Origin: Ascarosepion bandense
Taxonomy: Eukaryota > Mollusca > Cephalopoda > Sepiida > Sepiidae
Assembly: GCA_037127315.1 (NCBI GenBank)
Contig: JBBBDQ010000309.1
Coordinates: 860,001-924,000, forward strand
Length of the DNA stretch: 64,000 bases
Direction of reading: 5' to 3'
The notes beneath the pieces were generated by a model. That model ran no database searches and was not told where the DNA came from. It was given only the letters and a program-made list of their open reading frames with translations. This document shows, one piece after another, positions 19,409-28,947 of this stretch (positions within the stretch are counted from its first letter, which is position 1; every line of letters starts with the position of its first letter). Made by a program: the position numbers and the translations under genes.

Positions 19409-20406
19409 TTAGGTATAGAAAAATGACTGGAGGTACCTAATAGAGACTATACCTTGTGATTTTGACCTTTCTTCGTTACTTGGTCGACTTTTACAATATC
19501 TGGCAATGTGCCCTCCCTTACCGCACTGATAACGACAAAATGTTGAACTTTCTTCTTTTGTTTGAAGCTTATCTTTCCTGTGTACGCTCTCACTTAGCGC
19601 ACTGTTATTGTTATTTCTGATGCTATTATATCTATTTGATATTCCCACACACGTTGTGTTTCTTGCTCGGTGTGTCACGACATATTCATCCGCTAACGTA
19701 GCTAACTTTTGAGCGGTCTTCACCTTTTTTCATTCATGTAAAGTTTCAGATGGTCACTCAAGCAATTCTTAAATTCCTCCATTAGAATTAATTGTTGTAG
19801 CTTTTCATAATTATTATCCACTTCTTCTGCCGAACTCCATCTATCAAAGTAGGTCGCTTTCTGCCTGAGAAACTCTGAATATGTTTCATTTTCGCGTTTT
19901 TGATAGTTGCGAAACTTTTGTCTATAAGCTTCAGGTACTAATTCATATGCCTTCAGTATTGCTCCCTTCACCTTTTGTAATCCCCACATGCGTCGACTGG
20001 TAATGCAGCGTATGTTTTCTATGCCTTCCCGCTTAATACAGCCTGCAAAAGCATCGTTTACACATGTTTTGGCCGTTTCAGATTTATAGCCGTTTTTTTT
20101 AAATGCTGGAAGTATTTATCTACCTCTTCTTCTACAAATCGAAGCATTAATCTCACTTATTTTGGTATGTCGAACTCCTTCATTCGAATTTCCTGAATTC
20201 TCCCCTGGGCTTCGAATTCTAGTCTTCTTATATCTTGACCAATACGAGCCTTTTCATTTTCTGCTCTTGCTAGGAATCTCACCTTTTCCAACTCTATTTG
20301 TGCTGTCGTTTGTTCTTGATTTTTCACTTGTATCTGGTCCAATATATTTTCATCAAACACCTCATTGTCCACCATATGCTCTGCTATTATTTTAATAATG
20401 TTAGCC
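19409..20406 (-). pseudogene. Gypsy gag with zinc knuckle, broken
   Basis: On the minus strand: a charged N-terminal coiled-coil-like region (EKVRFLARAENEKARIGQDI, 20,400-20,160), then in shifted frames a capsid segment (AILKAYELVPEAYRQKFRNY, YSEFLRQKATYFDRW; 19,989-19,720) of the SCAN-related gypsy gag type, and a tail with a knuckle CRYQCGKGGHIARYC (about 19,545-19,500). The first Cys pair is spaced by three residues instead of two. Gag packages the element RNA. The 5' end is cut at 20,406 by an LTR. It is probably the gag of the Gmr1-like pol at 13,112-15,760: same strand, correct order, 3.6 kb of extra DNA between. Confidence 0.65.
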
Positions 20407-20949
20407 TGTAACGGAACCCTGAATCCTGATTGGTCATCAAATCGCAAAATTCAAAATACGCCAGAAAAACGGTTTTTCCACAGCTAAAGAAAAAACTCAT
20501 TCTGGAGCCACCCCACGTGACTGGATTTGATATTTAAGGTTGGTCTCTAACCGGTCACAGCGGTCAGTCAGGGGAGGCGGTTTGCTGGAACACATCTAAA
20601 ATGTAACCAACTGCAAATCAACCCGGAGATAAGGTCAGGTCGCACCTTGTTCTCTTTCTCAACAATTATTGCTACAAACATTTTGTACGAACTCTTGATG
20701 CCTTAACTTTCTCAATGAACATTAATTTCTACAACTTTATATTATTCCTCTTTTAATAAATTTCTATTTTAACATTCAAAATGTATATTTTATTATTCCA
20801 CTCTTCTACACTAATCCACACATTCCAACTGACAACCAACCTTCTGATGAAAACCTGATAATAATTCTCATGATTATAACTCTGCATAAAAAACTTGTAA
20901 GCTGTAGGGAGTCTGACACAAGGCCGAACCAAGAAACTAACACGTTACA
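20407..20949 (+). repeat. LTR of a second LTR retrotransposon
   Basis: Starts TGTAACG (20,407) and ends CGTTACA (20,949), a perfect 7-bp terminal inverted repeat with TG...CA ends. Contains a TATA-like tatttaagg (20,531) and an aataaa (about 20,753). It is followed after one base by tggtgacc, a primer-binding-site-like sequence. It truncates the gag at 20,406. No second LTR is seen in the window, so this is one end of a partial element. Confidence 0.6.
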
Positions 20950-21170
20950 CTGGTGACCACCCACGTTTGAAAAGAACACGCAACACGCACCCCACTTTTC
21001 ACTGGCGAACCCGGACAGACGCAGAAAAAGATCTAATGGAAGGATGAATTCTTCACTGGCGAACCCCGAAAATCCAAGGAAAACACAACCATCTTCTTCA
21101 CTGACAAACTACGATGCGGAAAAAGAATACCTAAATGGAAGTATGAATTCTTCACTGATAAACACCGACG
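20948..21170 (+). repeat. Leader with five primer-site-like repeats
   Basis: After the LTR the motif cactggygaac recurs at about 20,948, 20,999, 21,053, 21,098 and 21,152 (cactggtgac, cactggcgaac, cactggcgaac, cactgacaaac, cactgataaac), spaced 45-54 bp. The first sits where the tRNA primer would bind. The second and third are best matched to one another; the last two have drifted. Confidence 0.5.
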
Positions 21171-22200
21171 TCCAAACCCAGCAAGGAAAATGCAGTGCAA
21201 AAATTCCTACTACCTACACTAGCGACTCCCAATAACCAAAAACAAAAAGAAAAATATTTGCCACGACTTAAAAAAAATAAAACAAAAAAAAAAAACTCAT
21301 GCATCACAACAAAAAAATGGCAACTCAACCTTCTACAGGAAAAGAAAAAAAGAAAGAAAGTAAAAGAAAAAAGAAAAAAGAAAACGGAGCCCAACACGTG
21401 TGAATTAACTGTTGTCAAATTTTACGTTGATAAAATATCAAAAAGTAACGACAACTGGAAAATTTCAACGTACTCTCAAGTTCAAAGATACGTACCAAAA
21501 AATACCCTTTTTACTGAATACAATTGTTTAAATTTTTGAAACCAACCTAATCAATTTGTTTCACGCCTTTTCACAGAATAATGCACATTTCATCATACAG
21601 GAGATTTCATCAAATTTCAAGAGTCCCAAAATTTTTTTCAAATTTGATCAGCCTCTAATAAGAATAACGGAATTTCCAACCCCCCCCCCCCCCAAAAAAA
21701 AACCCTTATTTTATTTTCGTCTTGAAAAATATGTTTCATTTTCTCTGTATCCTTACGTTACTTAAAAATGTGACCTTTGACATACGGAAATACTAAACAT
21801 ACCTACTCTTATGGATTTCAAACAGTTTGGCAGTTTGTAACTATAGAGATACAGATTTGGGTTAGGAGATGGGGGCGAGGCAGTTTAGTTTTGGACTGGT
21901 CACTTTTTAGTTTTGTCTGAGTAATTCTCTTAGTGGGATGTTAGATTTTTAAAAATGGGTAGACACTTTTTATTTTACTTCTAGTGGATGAAATAGAGTG
22001 ACTTTTTAGTGTTGAATTTTATTTTAGTTATTTTATTTTATTAATATAATATTCATTTTTTATTTTGTGGATTAAACATGGATATTAATTAACTTTTGGA
22101 GAGGATTATTTTAGTAAGGTATCTATTGAGGCCACATAATACTTCAAATAGGTAAATAATTTTAAATAACTGTAAGATGATTTTTATATTAGAGCACGAG
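21171..22200. other. AT-rich stretch without supported genes
   Basis: Frames here are composed of Lys/Asn-rich or Phe-rich low-complexity sequence and are not supported as genes. A homopolymer junction of about 14 C followed by 9 A lies at 21,680-21,705. The first part is presumably internal sequence of the LTR element at 20,407. Confidence 0.4.
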
Positions 22201-22220
22201 TTATGACTAATACCTTTTGG

Positions 22221-22640
22221 TTAATTAAATTTTAACGAAAAATATTTTCGATGTTTACATAACACTGCTAATTCATCCCTATGGTTCAATGGCTCACCAT
22301 TGTTAGGGTACTTTAGAATGTGCAGCTTTTCACTCAGGTATAAAGGGCAGATGTCGTTAAACGAGTTACAGATTCTAGTTTTTTCCAGGATTTTCCATTT
22401 TACTTTGGGTATCTTATTTGTGTTCTTTAATTTCCAAAAATATGCAGAAAGGGATGTTTGATTTTGATACATGCTGTTTTTGAATGAAGTTAAGTGCATG
22501 TACCAGCGCTGTTTAAAGGTGATCTTTGTAGATCCGATGTAGATTTTATTCACAGTTGGGTTTTCAGTTGATGTTATATTGCATTGATAGACAGTGGGTT
22601 TGTGGTCTTGGGTTTCACGCTTTTGCGATCGTCAGACAAA
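22221..22640 (-). pseudogene. PLE GIY-YIG endonuclease fragment
   Basis: From about 22,600 the minus strand reads HKPTVYQCNITSTENPTVNK, then IYIGSTKITFKQRWYMH and SAYFWKLKNTNKIPKVKWKI, the PLE GIY-YIG core with intact YIG and the following Arg helix, to a degraded C-terminus at 22,221. RT is absent. A CUGACGA...GAAA block lies immediately upstream (22,608-22,640). Confidence 0.7.
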
Positions 22641-22645
22641 CTGAT
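22608..22645 (-). ncRNA. Possible hammerhead-like motif upstream of a PLE endonuclease fragment
   Basis: On the minus strand CTGACGA (allowed CUGANGA), stem cgc/gcg with loop AAAA, then GAAAC. GTTTGT before the core pairs perfectly with ACAAAC about 10 bases after GAAA. The base before the predicted cleavage position does not fit U16.1. A degraded copy of the same block is at 28,872-28,912 (minus). Confidence 0.25.
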
Positions 22646-22649
22646 TTAA

Positions 22650-23150
22650 TTTTTTTTTATTTAAAATACTGGATATATATGTAGAGATGCATATATTGAT
22701 GAATTTTTGTGGGAGTGGGATGAAAGTTGGGAGGAATATTTGTCGTCATGACGTCTTTTATACAAACGCAGACATAGATTAACACTTGTACACCCGTTGA
22801 CGTGCGCAGAGACAGAGGCACACGCGAGCTAAACAACTGGGGCTCACACAGGCATAACTTCATGTGAACAATATGTGGCTTAGAATATATATGTATAAGT
22901 GCATACGCATTTGATTTGTGTATAGTGTATCTGTCAAGTTTGATGCCAGAGGTTTTGTGTTTCTATGTGGTTATATATTTTTTACGATCTGTGGAGTTTT
23001 TAGTCGTGTACGTTCTTGTTTTTAGCTTGTGTATTTGCGTAAGTATATATCTAATTATGTTTATATGTTCATGCATTAAAATATGATTGTGTCTGACCTC
23101 ATTCATTCAAGGCTAATCACGTTACGAATACGCCCTGAATGTATCCAATA
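22650..23150. other. Noncoding, TG/TA-rich
   Basis: No gene or recognised repeat. Composition drifts between tatatg and tgtgtt microsatellite-like tracts. Confidence 0.4.
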
Positions 23151-23720
23151 TGTGGCAGTTCAGTCTGTGTCCAAATAGAGCTTTAAAATTTAACGGACAA
23201 ATTGACAAGGAGATAAAAATAAAATTTTGTAATTTGTGTATGTATATATGCGTGGGTATATTAATCTGTATATGTGTCTGTTTGCCAGTGTATGGGAATA
23301 TGCTCGTCTACTTTTCCATGTGTGGATGTTTGTCGGTTTATTTATGTGTGCGTTCTTTCTCTTCCTCATTTAATATATGAATAACTTTCTAAATATAATA
23401 ACTTGTTAAACTTCGAAAATATTTTTTAAATTTCGCAACAATAACAAAGTAGATCTAATAGTCAATGAATAATGCTGATCTCAATTTAATCAAATATTAA
23501 TATTAATGACCCCCAAAATTATTTTTTAAGTCTATTCACATATTCTTTATAAGTTACTTTATTCCGATTGGTCCACACTGTCTGTACAATAATACCTCCC
23601 TGATTAAAGGGGTTTTGCTTGTTTTCAATCTTTTAAAACCCTTCAATTTGAAATAAGCCTCATCACTTGATAAGACACAAGAAGTGTCGAAACAAAATAG
23701 CTACTTTTGTAGTGATATTA
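23150..23720 (+). mobile_element. PLE-associated terminal repeat, copy 1
   Basis: About 570 bp that recurs at 44,800-45,430 (plus) and 48,365-48,870 (minus). Shared blocks include tttaaaatttaacgga, aatcaaatattaa, a direct ccga/ttgattgg block and cttgataagacac. The copy at 45 kb runs directly into a PLE RT fragment on the minus strand, which ties the repeat to PLEs. The end at 23,660-23,716 folds as a hammerhead. Confidence 0.55.
23660..23716 (+). ncRNA. Complete hammerhead-like fold with altered core
   Basis: Stem I is atcac (23,662-23,666) with gtgat (23,712-23,716). A 7-base core ttgataa follows where CUGAUGA is expected (C3 to U, G8 to A). Stem II is gacac/gtgtc with loop aagaa. GAA follows, then stem III acaaaa/ttttgt and an A at the cleavage position. 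All three stems are perfect and the spacing is exactly that of a hammerhead, but two core bases are wrong, so cleavage is unlikely. Confidence 0.5.
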
Positions 23721-23749
23721 TATCCATGTTATAATTTCTGAACAAATAA

Positions 23750-23751
<2 letters not shown>

Positions 23752-23783
<32 letters not shown>
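23752..23783. repeat. (AT)n microsatellite
   Basis: About 16 uninterrupted TA dinucleotides. Confidence 0.95.
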
Positions 23784-23786
<3 letters not shown>

Positions 23787-23794
23787 TGTATTGA

Positions 23795-24035
23795 GGCAGC
23801 AAATAATTTTCTAAACATATGCTGTTAAATAAAAGAGACAATGAATGTCTATTATGTTTAATCATGAGCCGTTCTAAACGTCGTATTTTGGCTTTAATTT
23901 CAGTTGAAAATAAAGACAAAAATTCTGCAAAATTTGGATAATTTTTTATTAATTTGCTTCTAAGCTCTCGGCTCATGATTAAACATAATAGACATTCGTT
24001 GTCTCTTATATTTAACAGCATATGTTTAGAATATA
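23795..24035 (-). mobile_element. Fold-back fragment of PLE family C 3' end
   Basis: The segment at 23,808-23,876 is repeated in inverted orientation at 23,972-24,032 (ctaaacatatgctgttaaat ... gtctattatgtttaatcatg). The spacer matches the PLE 3' region at 12,440-12,600. The hammerhead-like 5' half present at 12,618 has been replaced here by the inverted arm. Confidence 0.65.
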
Positions 24036-24055
24036 TATATGTATATATACAGATT

Positions 24056-25288
24056 TTTCGGTATAAGGACTTCTATTACAGATAGTAGCTTACATTTTTT
24101 AAAATCTTTTTCCTTACTTTTTTTTCAAAGGGATTTAATTTTTTTCGCAGATTGAAAAAACTTTGAGAGTTATGGAGACTAAGAAAGATGGCCGACCAAG
24201 AAGCATGCTCCAGGATTGAACAGAGGTCAGTTATCAAGATTTTGGTTGCTGAAGAGTGCAAACCAGTTGAAATTCATTGGAGAATGTTAACTGTGTATGG
24301 TGTCACATGTTTCAGTCAGAAAATGTCTACAAGTGGGCTAAATTGTTTAAAGAAGGACGGAGCAGTGTTGAGGATGAAGGCTTGGGAGGCCTACAGAAAT
24401 GAGGTCTCCTAAGGTGATCGAATCAGTCAATGACCTCATTCAGTCTGACAGAAGGGTTACAGTGGATGATATTGCAAGGACTTTGAGCTTATCTGTTGGG
24501 ACAGCACACAAAATTGTCCATGATGACCTTACCTACTCGAAGGTCAGCTGCCGGTGGGTGCCAAAGATGCTTACTGCAGAGCACAAGCAGAAGAGGGCCG
24601 AGATGTCCCAGCAGTATCGAGAAGGATGGTGATGGGTTTCTGAAGAAGGTGATCACATGTGACGGGACATGGGTTTGGCACTATGAGCCCAAGTCTAAAC
24701 TGCAGTCCATGGAGTGGAAGTACGCAGGCTCTCAAGTGAAGAAGTTCAAGTCCCAGCAGGCCACAGGGAAGGTAAGGCACACCTCATTTTTGGATATGCA
24801 AGGCCCAATCACAATTTCATTCCTTGAGAAAGGAAGCAATGTGAACAGTGCCAACTACTGTGAACTGCTGAGACAGGTAAAGAAAGACATAAAGAACAAA
24901 CGCAGGGGTCATCAGTCACATGGAGTCGTCTTGCATCAAGGCAACGCAAGGACACATACAGCAGCCCAAAAATATCAACGAGCTGGACTAGGAACTGCTC
25001 TCTCATCCCCTTTACAGCTCAGACCTTAACCCTTCAGATTTACACCTGTTTGGTCTCTTGAAAGCGTTCACGAGAGACACAAAGTTTGAAAGTGACAATG
25101 AAGTCAAAAGTGATTGACTGAGACATCAGTCCAAAGATAAGTACGCTGAGGGAATACGTAAGCTAACGCACAGATGGGAAAATGGCATGACACAGCTGGG
25201 AGATTAGGTTGAAAAACAAAGTAAGCTTCTATCTGCATTAAAAGTCCTTATACCGAAACATTCAAATTATTTATTGAATGACCCTCGT
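24056..25288 (+). mobile_element. Mariner-like transposon, dead
   Basis: Inverted ends of about 38 bp: 24,056-24,093 against 25,221-25,258, sharing tttcggtataaggactt and agatagnagcttac. Beyond the 3' inner TIR lies acgagggtcattcaataaat (read inward), a sequence typical of mariner termini, ending at 25,288 next to TA repeats. The corresponding outer 5' terminus is missing and replaced by a TA-rich tract. It encloses a mariner transposase with several disabling changes. Confidence 0.8.
24188..25170 (+). pseudogene. Mariner transposase (DD34D type), inactivated
   Basis: Pieces in two frames: an N-terminal DNA-binding half with a helix-turn-helix (SVNDLIQSDRRVTVDDIART, then LSVGTAHKIVHDDL), then the catalytic half. 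The first Asp is in ITCDGTWVWHY (codon at 24,661). The second Asp is replaced by Gly in LHQGNARTH (codon at 24,940). The third lies in NPSDLHLFG (codon at 25,037). A TAG at 24,989-24,991 replaces the conserved Trp before ELL, and a frameshift precedes it. The second and third catalytic positions are only about 97 bases apart, so bases are lost there too. Mariner transposase cuts and pastes between the terminal repeats. Confidence 0.8.
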
Positions 25289-25539
25289 ATATATATATAT
25301 ATGTACACATGTATATACATATATATTTATATATATACACACACACATATATATGCACATATTTATATACATATATACATATATATTTATATACATATAT
25401 ATATACAAATATATACATATATATATACACATATATATATTTACATATATATACATATTTACATACATATATATACATATATATATACACACATATATAT
25501 ATATACATATATATATATACACATATATACTTATATACA

Positions 25540-25571
<32 letters not shown>

Positions 25572-25612
25572 CATATATATATATACATATATATATATTA
25601 TTATTCTGATTT
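25289..25612. repeat. TA/TATACA tandem array
   Basis: Continuous tatatacata-type sequence. All six frames are open over parts of it and give Tyr-Ile repeats; these are not genes. Confidence 0.95.
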
Positions 25613-26023
25613 TAGTTATATATTATTATTCTGATTTTACTTCTACATACTCACGCAGAAAGAAAGAAAAATACTGGATTTTAAAATGAAATACATACAG
25701 GCTAGGGTTAAATAGGGACTTAGGTGTTTTGAATCTTTATAAATATTTCAATAGTTAAACAAGTTTTAGATACACTTAAAAATTTTTTTCTTTACAACAA
25801 CATTTATAAGTATTATTAAAGATAGGTTTACGTTTACAAATATTTAAAAAATTTGTCGTTTTGTGCGTCACGCTCCTCGGGAAAACGTTTCTAATTTAAA
25901 TTTTAAAATCATTTGTTTCTGATGAAAGGCCGAGGACGGTCTGAAATATCAAATATGATAATAGAAATAAATAAATACTGTCAAAAAATACATTTTTAAA
26001 CTTACAACTTTTTAGTAGTTTTT

Positions 26024-26030
<7 letters not shown>
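25613..26030 (+). mobile_element. PLE family B terminal repeat (solo, plus)
   Basis: Begins in the endonuclease tail ([12 protein letters not shown] encoded at about 25,652-25,690) and continues through the same 3' sequence as the arm at 11,452-11,985, to tttttcctatat. It lacks the 150-bp AT expansion of that arm. Confidence 0.75.
25919..25962 (+). ncRNA. Hammerhead-like motif, PLE family B, intact core
   Basis: CTGATGA at 25,919-25,925, one extra A, stem II aggccg/cggtct with loop AGGA, GAAA, then atat-caa-atat as a possible stem III. Both core strands match the hammerhead consensus. Stem I could not be drawn, and the extra A is a departure from the minimal ribozyme. Confidence 0.4.
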
Positions 26031-26078
<48 letters not shown>

Positions 26079-26705
26079 ATACATATATGTATATTTATAT
26101 ACATATAATTTATATACATATATATATATACATATATATATATTCATAAACATATATATATACATATATATTTATATACATATAGATATATATACATTTA
26201 TATATATTTAGATATACATATACAAATATATACACATATATATTTATATATAGATATACATATATACACATATATATATTTATATATACATATACATATA
26301 TACACATATATATATTTATATATACATATACATATATACACGTATATACATTTATATATACATATACATATATACACGTATATATATTTATATATACATA
26401 TACATATATACACGTATATATATTTATATATACATATATATATATACACGTATATATATTTATATATACATATACATATATACATGTATATATCTTTATA
26501 TATACATATATACACATATATATATATATTTATATATACATATATACACACATATATATATATATATATATTTATATATACATATACATAGATACACATA
26601 TATGCATTTATATATACATATATATATATACATATATATATATACATATACATATTTATATATACATATACACATATATACATATATATATTTATATATA
26701 CATAC
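26031..26705. repeat. AT-rich tandem array with a 36-bp higher-order unit
   Basis: TATA/TACA sequence. Between about 26,240 and 26,480 it is organised in units of 36 bp marked by tatatacacgtata or a variant (for example cgta at 26,341 and 26,377). Confidence 0.85.
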
Positions 26706-27676
26706 CTGTCGTGGCGGACAAACATAATCTCGCTGCTGGCCTTGAACGGCATCTACACTCTGTGGTGAATTGGGGCAAGAAGTGGCTGGTCAATTTCAAT
26801 GCGTCTAAGACCAAGCTGTTTTCTGTCAATCATCACACGCAACCCCTCCTGCCTCCCAAAAGCATGGACCAAATGATTCTCCCTGAGAGCAATACACTGC
26901 GCCTCCTCGGCCTTGCCCTCTCTTTTGATCCCAAATAGAACCAGTACATCGAGTCCATAGCTAAATCCACTGCTAAGAAGGTTGGGTCACTGTGTCGGGC
27001 CAGGATGTTTTTCTGCCTGAAACCATCCTGCATATATACAAGACAACCATTCGTCCGTGTATGGAGTACTACTGCCATATATGGTCAGGCGCCCCTGCTG
27101 TTCACCTCAGTATTCTTGACAGGCTCCAAAGGAGAACCAGTAATGTGATACGTACTGACTTGGCGGCTCGACTACACCCACTTCCCCACCGACGAAATGT
27201 GGCCTCCCTTTGTCTGTTCTATAAATAAGTTCGTCCGAGCAGAAGCCATGAAGTAAGTCACTGGTGCCTCATCAACAGGTGTTTACTCGTGCAACCAGAT
27301 TGGCAACTGGGTCCCACCCATTCACAGGTTAGTCAAATGCAGACGACAATTCTACTCCCGCAGCTTCTTCTCTCGCACTTCCCGCCTGTGGAACTCGCTC
27401 CTATATTCTTGCTTTCCTGATGGCTACAACCTCCAGGAATTTAAATGCAATGTCAATACTCATCTATTAACCACTTGACTCTAGTTCTTTCCCCACCCCG
27501 TATATCCTTTCCTTTCTCTCCACCTTTGAAACTGTCATCACACCTGCATTCTCATCTTTCTATTGCTCCTTTCTAACTGGTTCGTCTTCCTCTTCACTCT
27601 CTTCTAATTAATCTTTTTACACTTATGTAGCCCCCTGCATATCAGTGGCATTACCGCCTTGCTCGGGGTGAAACGA

Positions 27677-27695
<19 letters not shown>
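26706..27695 (+). mobile_element. 5'-truncated LINE (RT C-terminus to 3' tail)
   Basis: Codes for the C-terminal third of the ORF2 of the family also seen at 37,141-43,288, in two broken frames, and ends in the tagccccctgcatatcag ... ttgctcggggtgaaacg tail block plus an A-tract at 27,679. An (AT)n run follows. The 5' end joins the TATA array directly. Confidence 0.8.
26711..27228 (+). pseudogene. LINE RT C-terminal region
   Basis: The first piece (26,711-26,938) reads [32 protein letters not shown] and LRLLGLALS, the region after the YADD box of Jockey/CR1-like RTs. A stop at 26,937 and a shift lead to the second piece (26,992-27,228) with YKTTIRPCMEYYCHIW, LSILDRLQRRTSNVI and NVASLCLFYK. 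A frameshifted end (NFYSRSFFSRTSRLWNSL type) follows up to about 27,470. The catalytic palm is absent. Confidence 0.75.
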
Positions 27696-27738
<43 letters not shown>

Positions 27739-28120
27739 ATATACGGCGGGTTGTATGGTTATGTGCTGCTTTACCCGACATTGGTTTTCGCGAGGCCGTG
27801 GATTTATAAATAGTTAAGAAACTATCTGGGAAGTGGGCCTTGAATATCATGGTTATTAGTTATTGCTTTGACAGTCGCTGCTATGGGGAAGCGTGTTGTG
27901 TTTTGGCCGAATGATTTGTATTGGTGTGGGCTATGTCGTGTATTGACGTGATAATCGATGTCGAATGCTATTTAGGTTGGCATTCGGTGTTGGGTTCTGT
28001 GCTTGCAAAGTGTTATTGTGTTGATATGTGCCGGATTGTTTACATGGGGAAGAATTTGTTGGGGCGTCCGAATCGTATGAGGGTACCCATCAGATATAGG
28101 CAAGTTAATGTCTAAATATT
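27696..28120. other. (AT)n followed by unique GT-rich DNA
   Basis: 27,680-27,734 is an (AT)n microsatellite. From 27,735 to 28,110 the sequence is unique and GC-richer than its surroundings; a 64-codon plus frame there is not recognised. No element could be assigned. Confidence 0.4.
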
Positions 28121-28556
28121 AGTGTATGTATATATATGTGCGTATGTATATGTGTATATGTATGTATATATATTTGTGCGTATATGTGTATATATGAGTG
28201 TACATCTGTCCTTTTGTACTAGTAGACATATTGATATTTGCTTTACTTACTGATATGTATGTGTTTGTATTCATTTACTTGTATGTGTGTGTATGTCTTA
28301 CATGTATGTATGTATACTTTTATATGGGTATTTGTATATATATATGTGTGTGTGTGTGTGAATATGTATATGTGTGTATGTGCGTATGTATGTATATTTG
28401 TGTATATGTGTATATATTCATACTTGCATGTATGTTCAGATGTCCATGTATGCACATTTATCTCTCTCTCTATATATATATGTATGTTTGCGTATGTGTG
28501 TATATGTATTTGCATATGTATGTATATATATTTGTATATTTGTGTATATATATATA
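28121..28556. repeat. Degenerate TATG/TGTA microsatellite tract
   Basis: Mixed tatatgtgtg, tgtatgtata and tctctc repeats. Cys/Tyr/Val-rich frames on both strands are products of the repeat, not genes. Confidence 0.9.
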
Positions 28557-28755
28557 CAGGAAAAAGTACTAAACGTTTCTCATTTAAATTTTAAAATCAT
28601 TTGTTTCTGATGAAAGGCCGAGGACGGTCTGAAATATCAAATATAATAATAGAAATAAATAAATACTGTCAAAAAATACATTTTTAAACTTACAACTTTT
28701 TAGTAGTTTTTCCTATACATATTATTAAAACAGTATACGTGGATCATCACAGTGT

Positions 28756-28760
<5 letters not shown>
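28557..28760 (+). mobile_element. PLE family B terminus (plus)
   Basis: Matches the distal half of the family B terminal repeat, from the aaacgtttctcatttaaatt block to tttttcctatacat, plus the outer flank attaaaacagtatacgtgg, which also occurs inverted at 10,057-10,090. The shared flank implies that the repeat unit extends beyond tttttcctata. Confidence 0.7.
28607..28648 (+). ncRNA. Hammerhead-like motif, PLE family B, intact core
   Basis: Same as at 25,919: CTGATGA, extra A, stem II aggccg/cggtct around AGGA, GAAA, atat-caa-atat. It is identical to the 25,919 copy over the motif itself, which shows conservation between two separate insertions. Confidence 0.4.
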
Positions 28761-28802
<42 letters not shown>

Positions 28803-28876
28803 TAGATAGATAGATAGATAGATGTATTTATGTATGTACGTATGTATGTGTATAGATAGATAGATAGATAGATGTC
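28757..28876. repeat. (TA)n and (GATA)n microsatellites
   Basis: TA repeat at 28,760-28,800, then gata repeats at 28,800-28,825 and 28,853-28,872 around tgtatgta units. Confidence 0.95.
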
Positions 28877-28947
28877 TTAGGTTTCACGCTTTTTGATTGT
28901 CTAACAAACTGTTTTAATTTTTTATGCGGATGACAATATATATATAT

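Noticed and set aside
25289..26705. Long open frames of Tyr/Ile repeats on both strands (also at 28,200-28,600 and 34,413-35,540)
   Set aside because: They arise because TATA/TACA repeats rarely contain stops; both strands are open at once and the sequence is purely repetitive.
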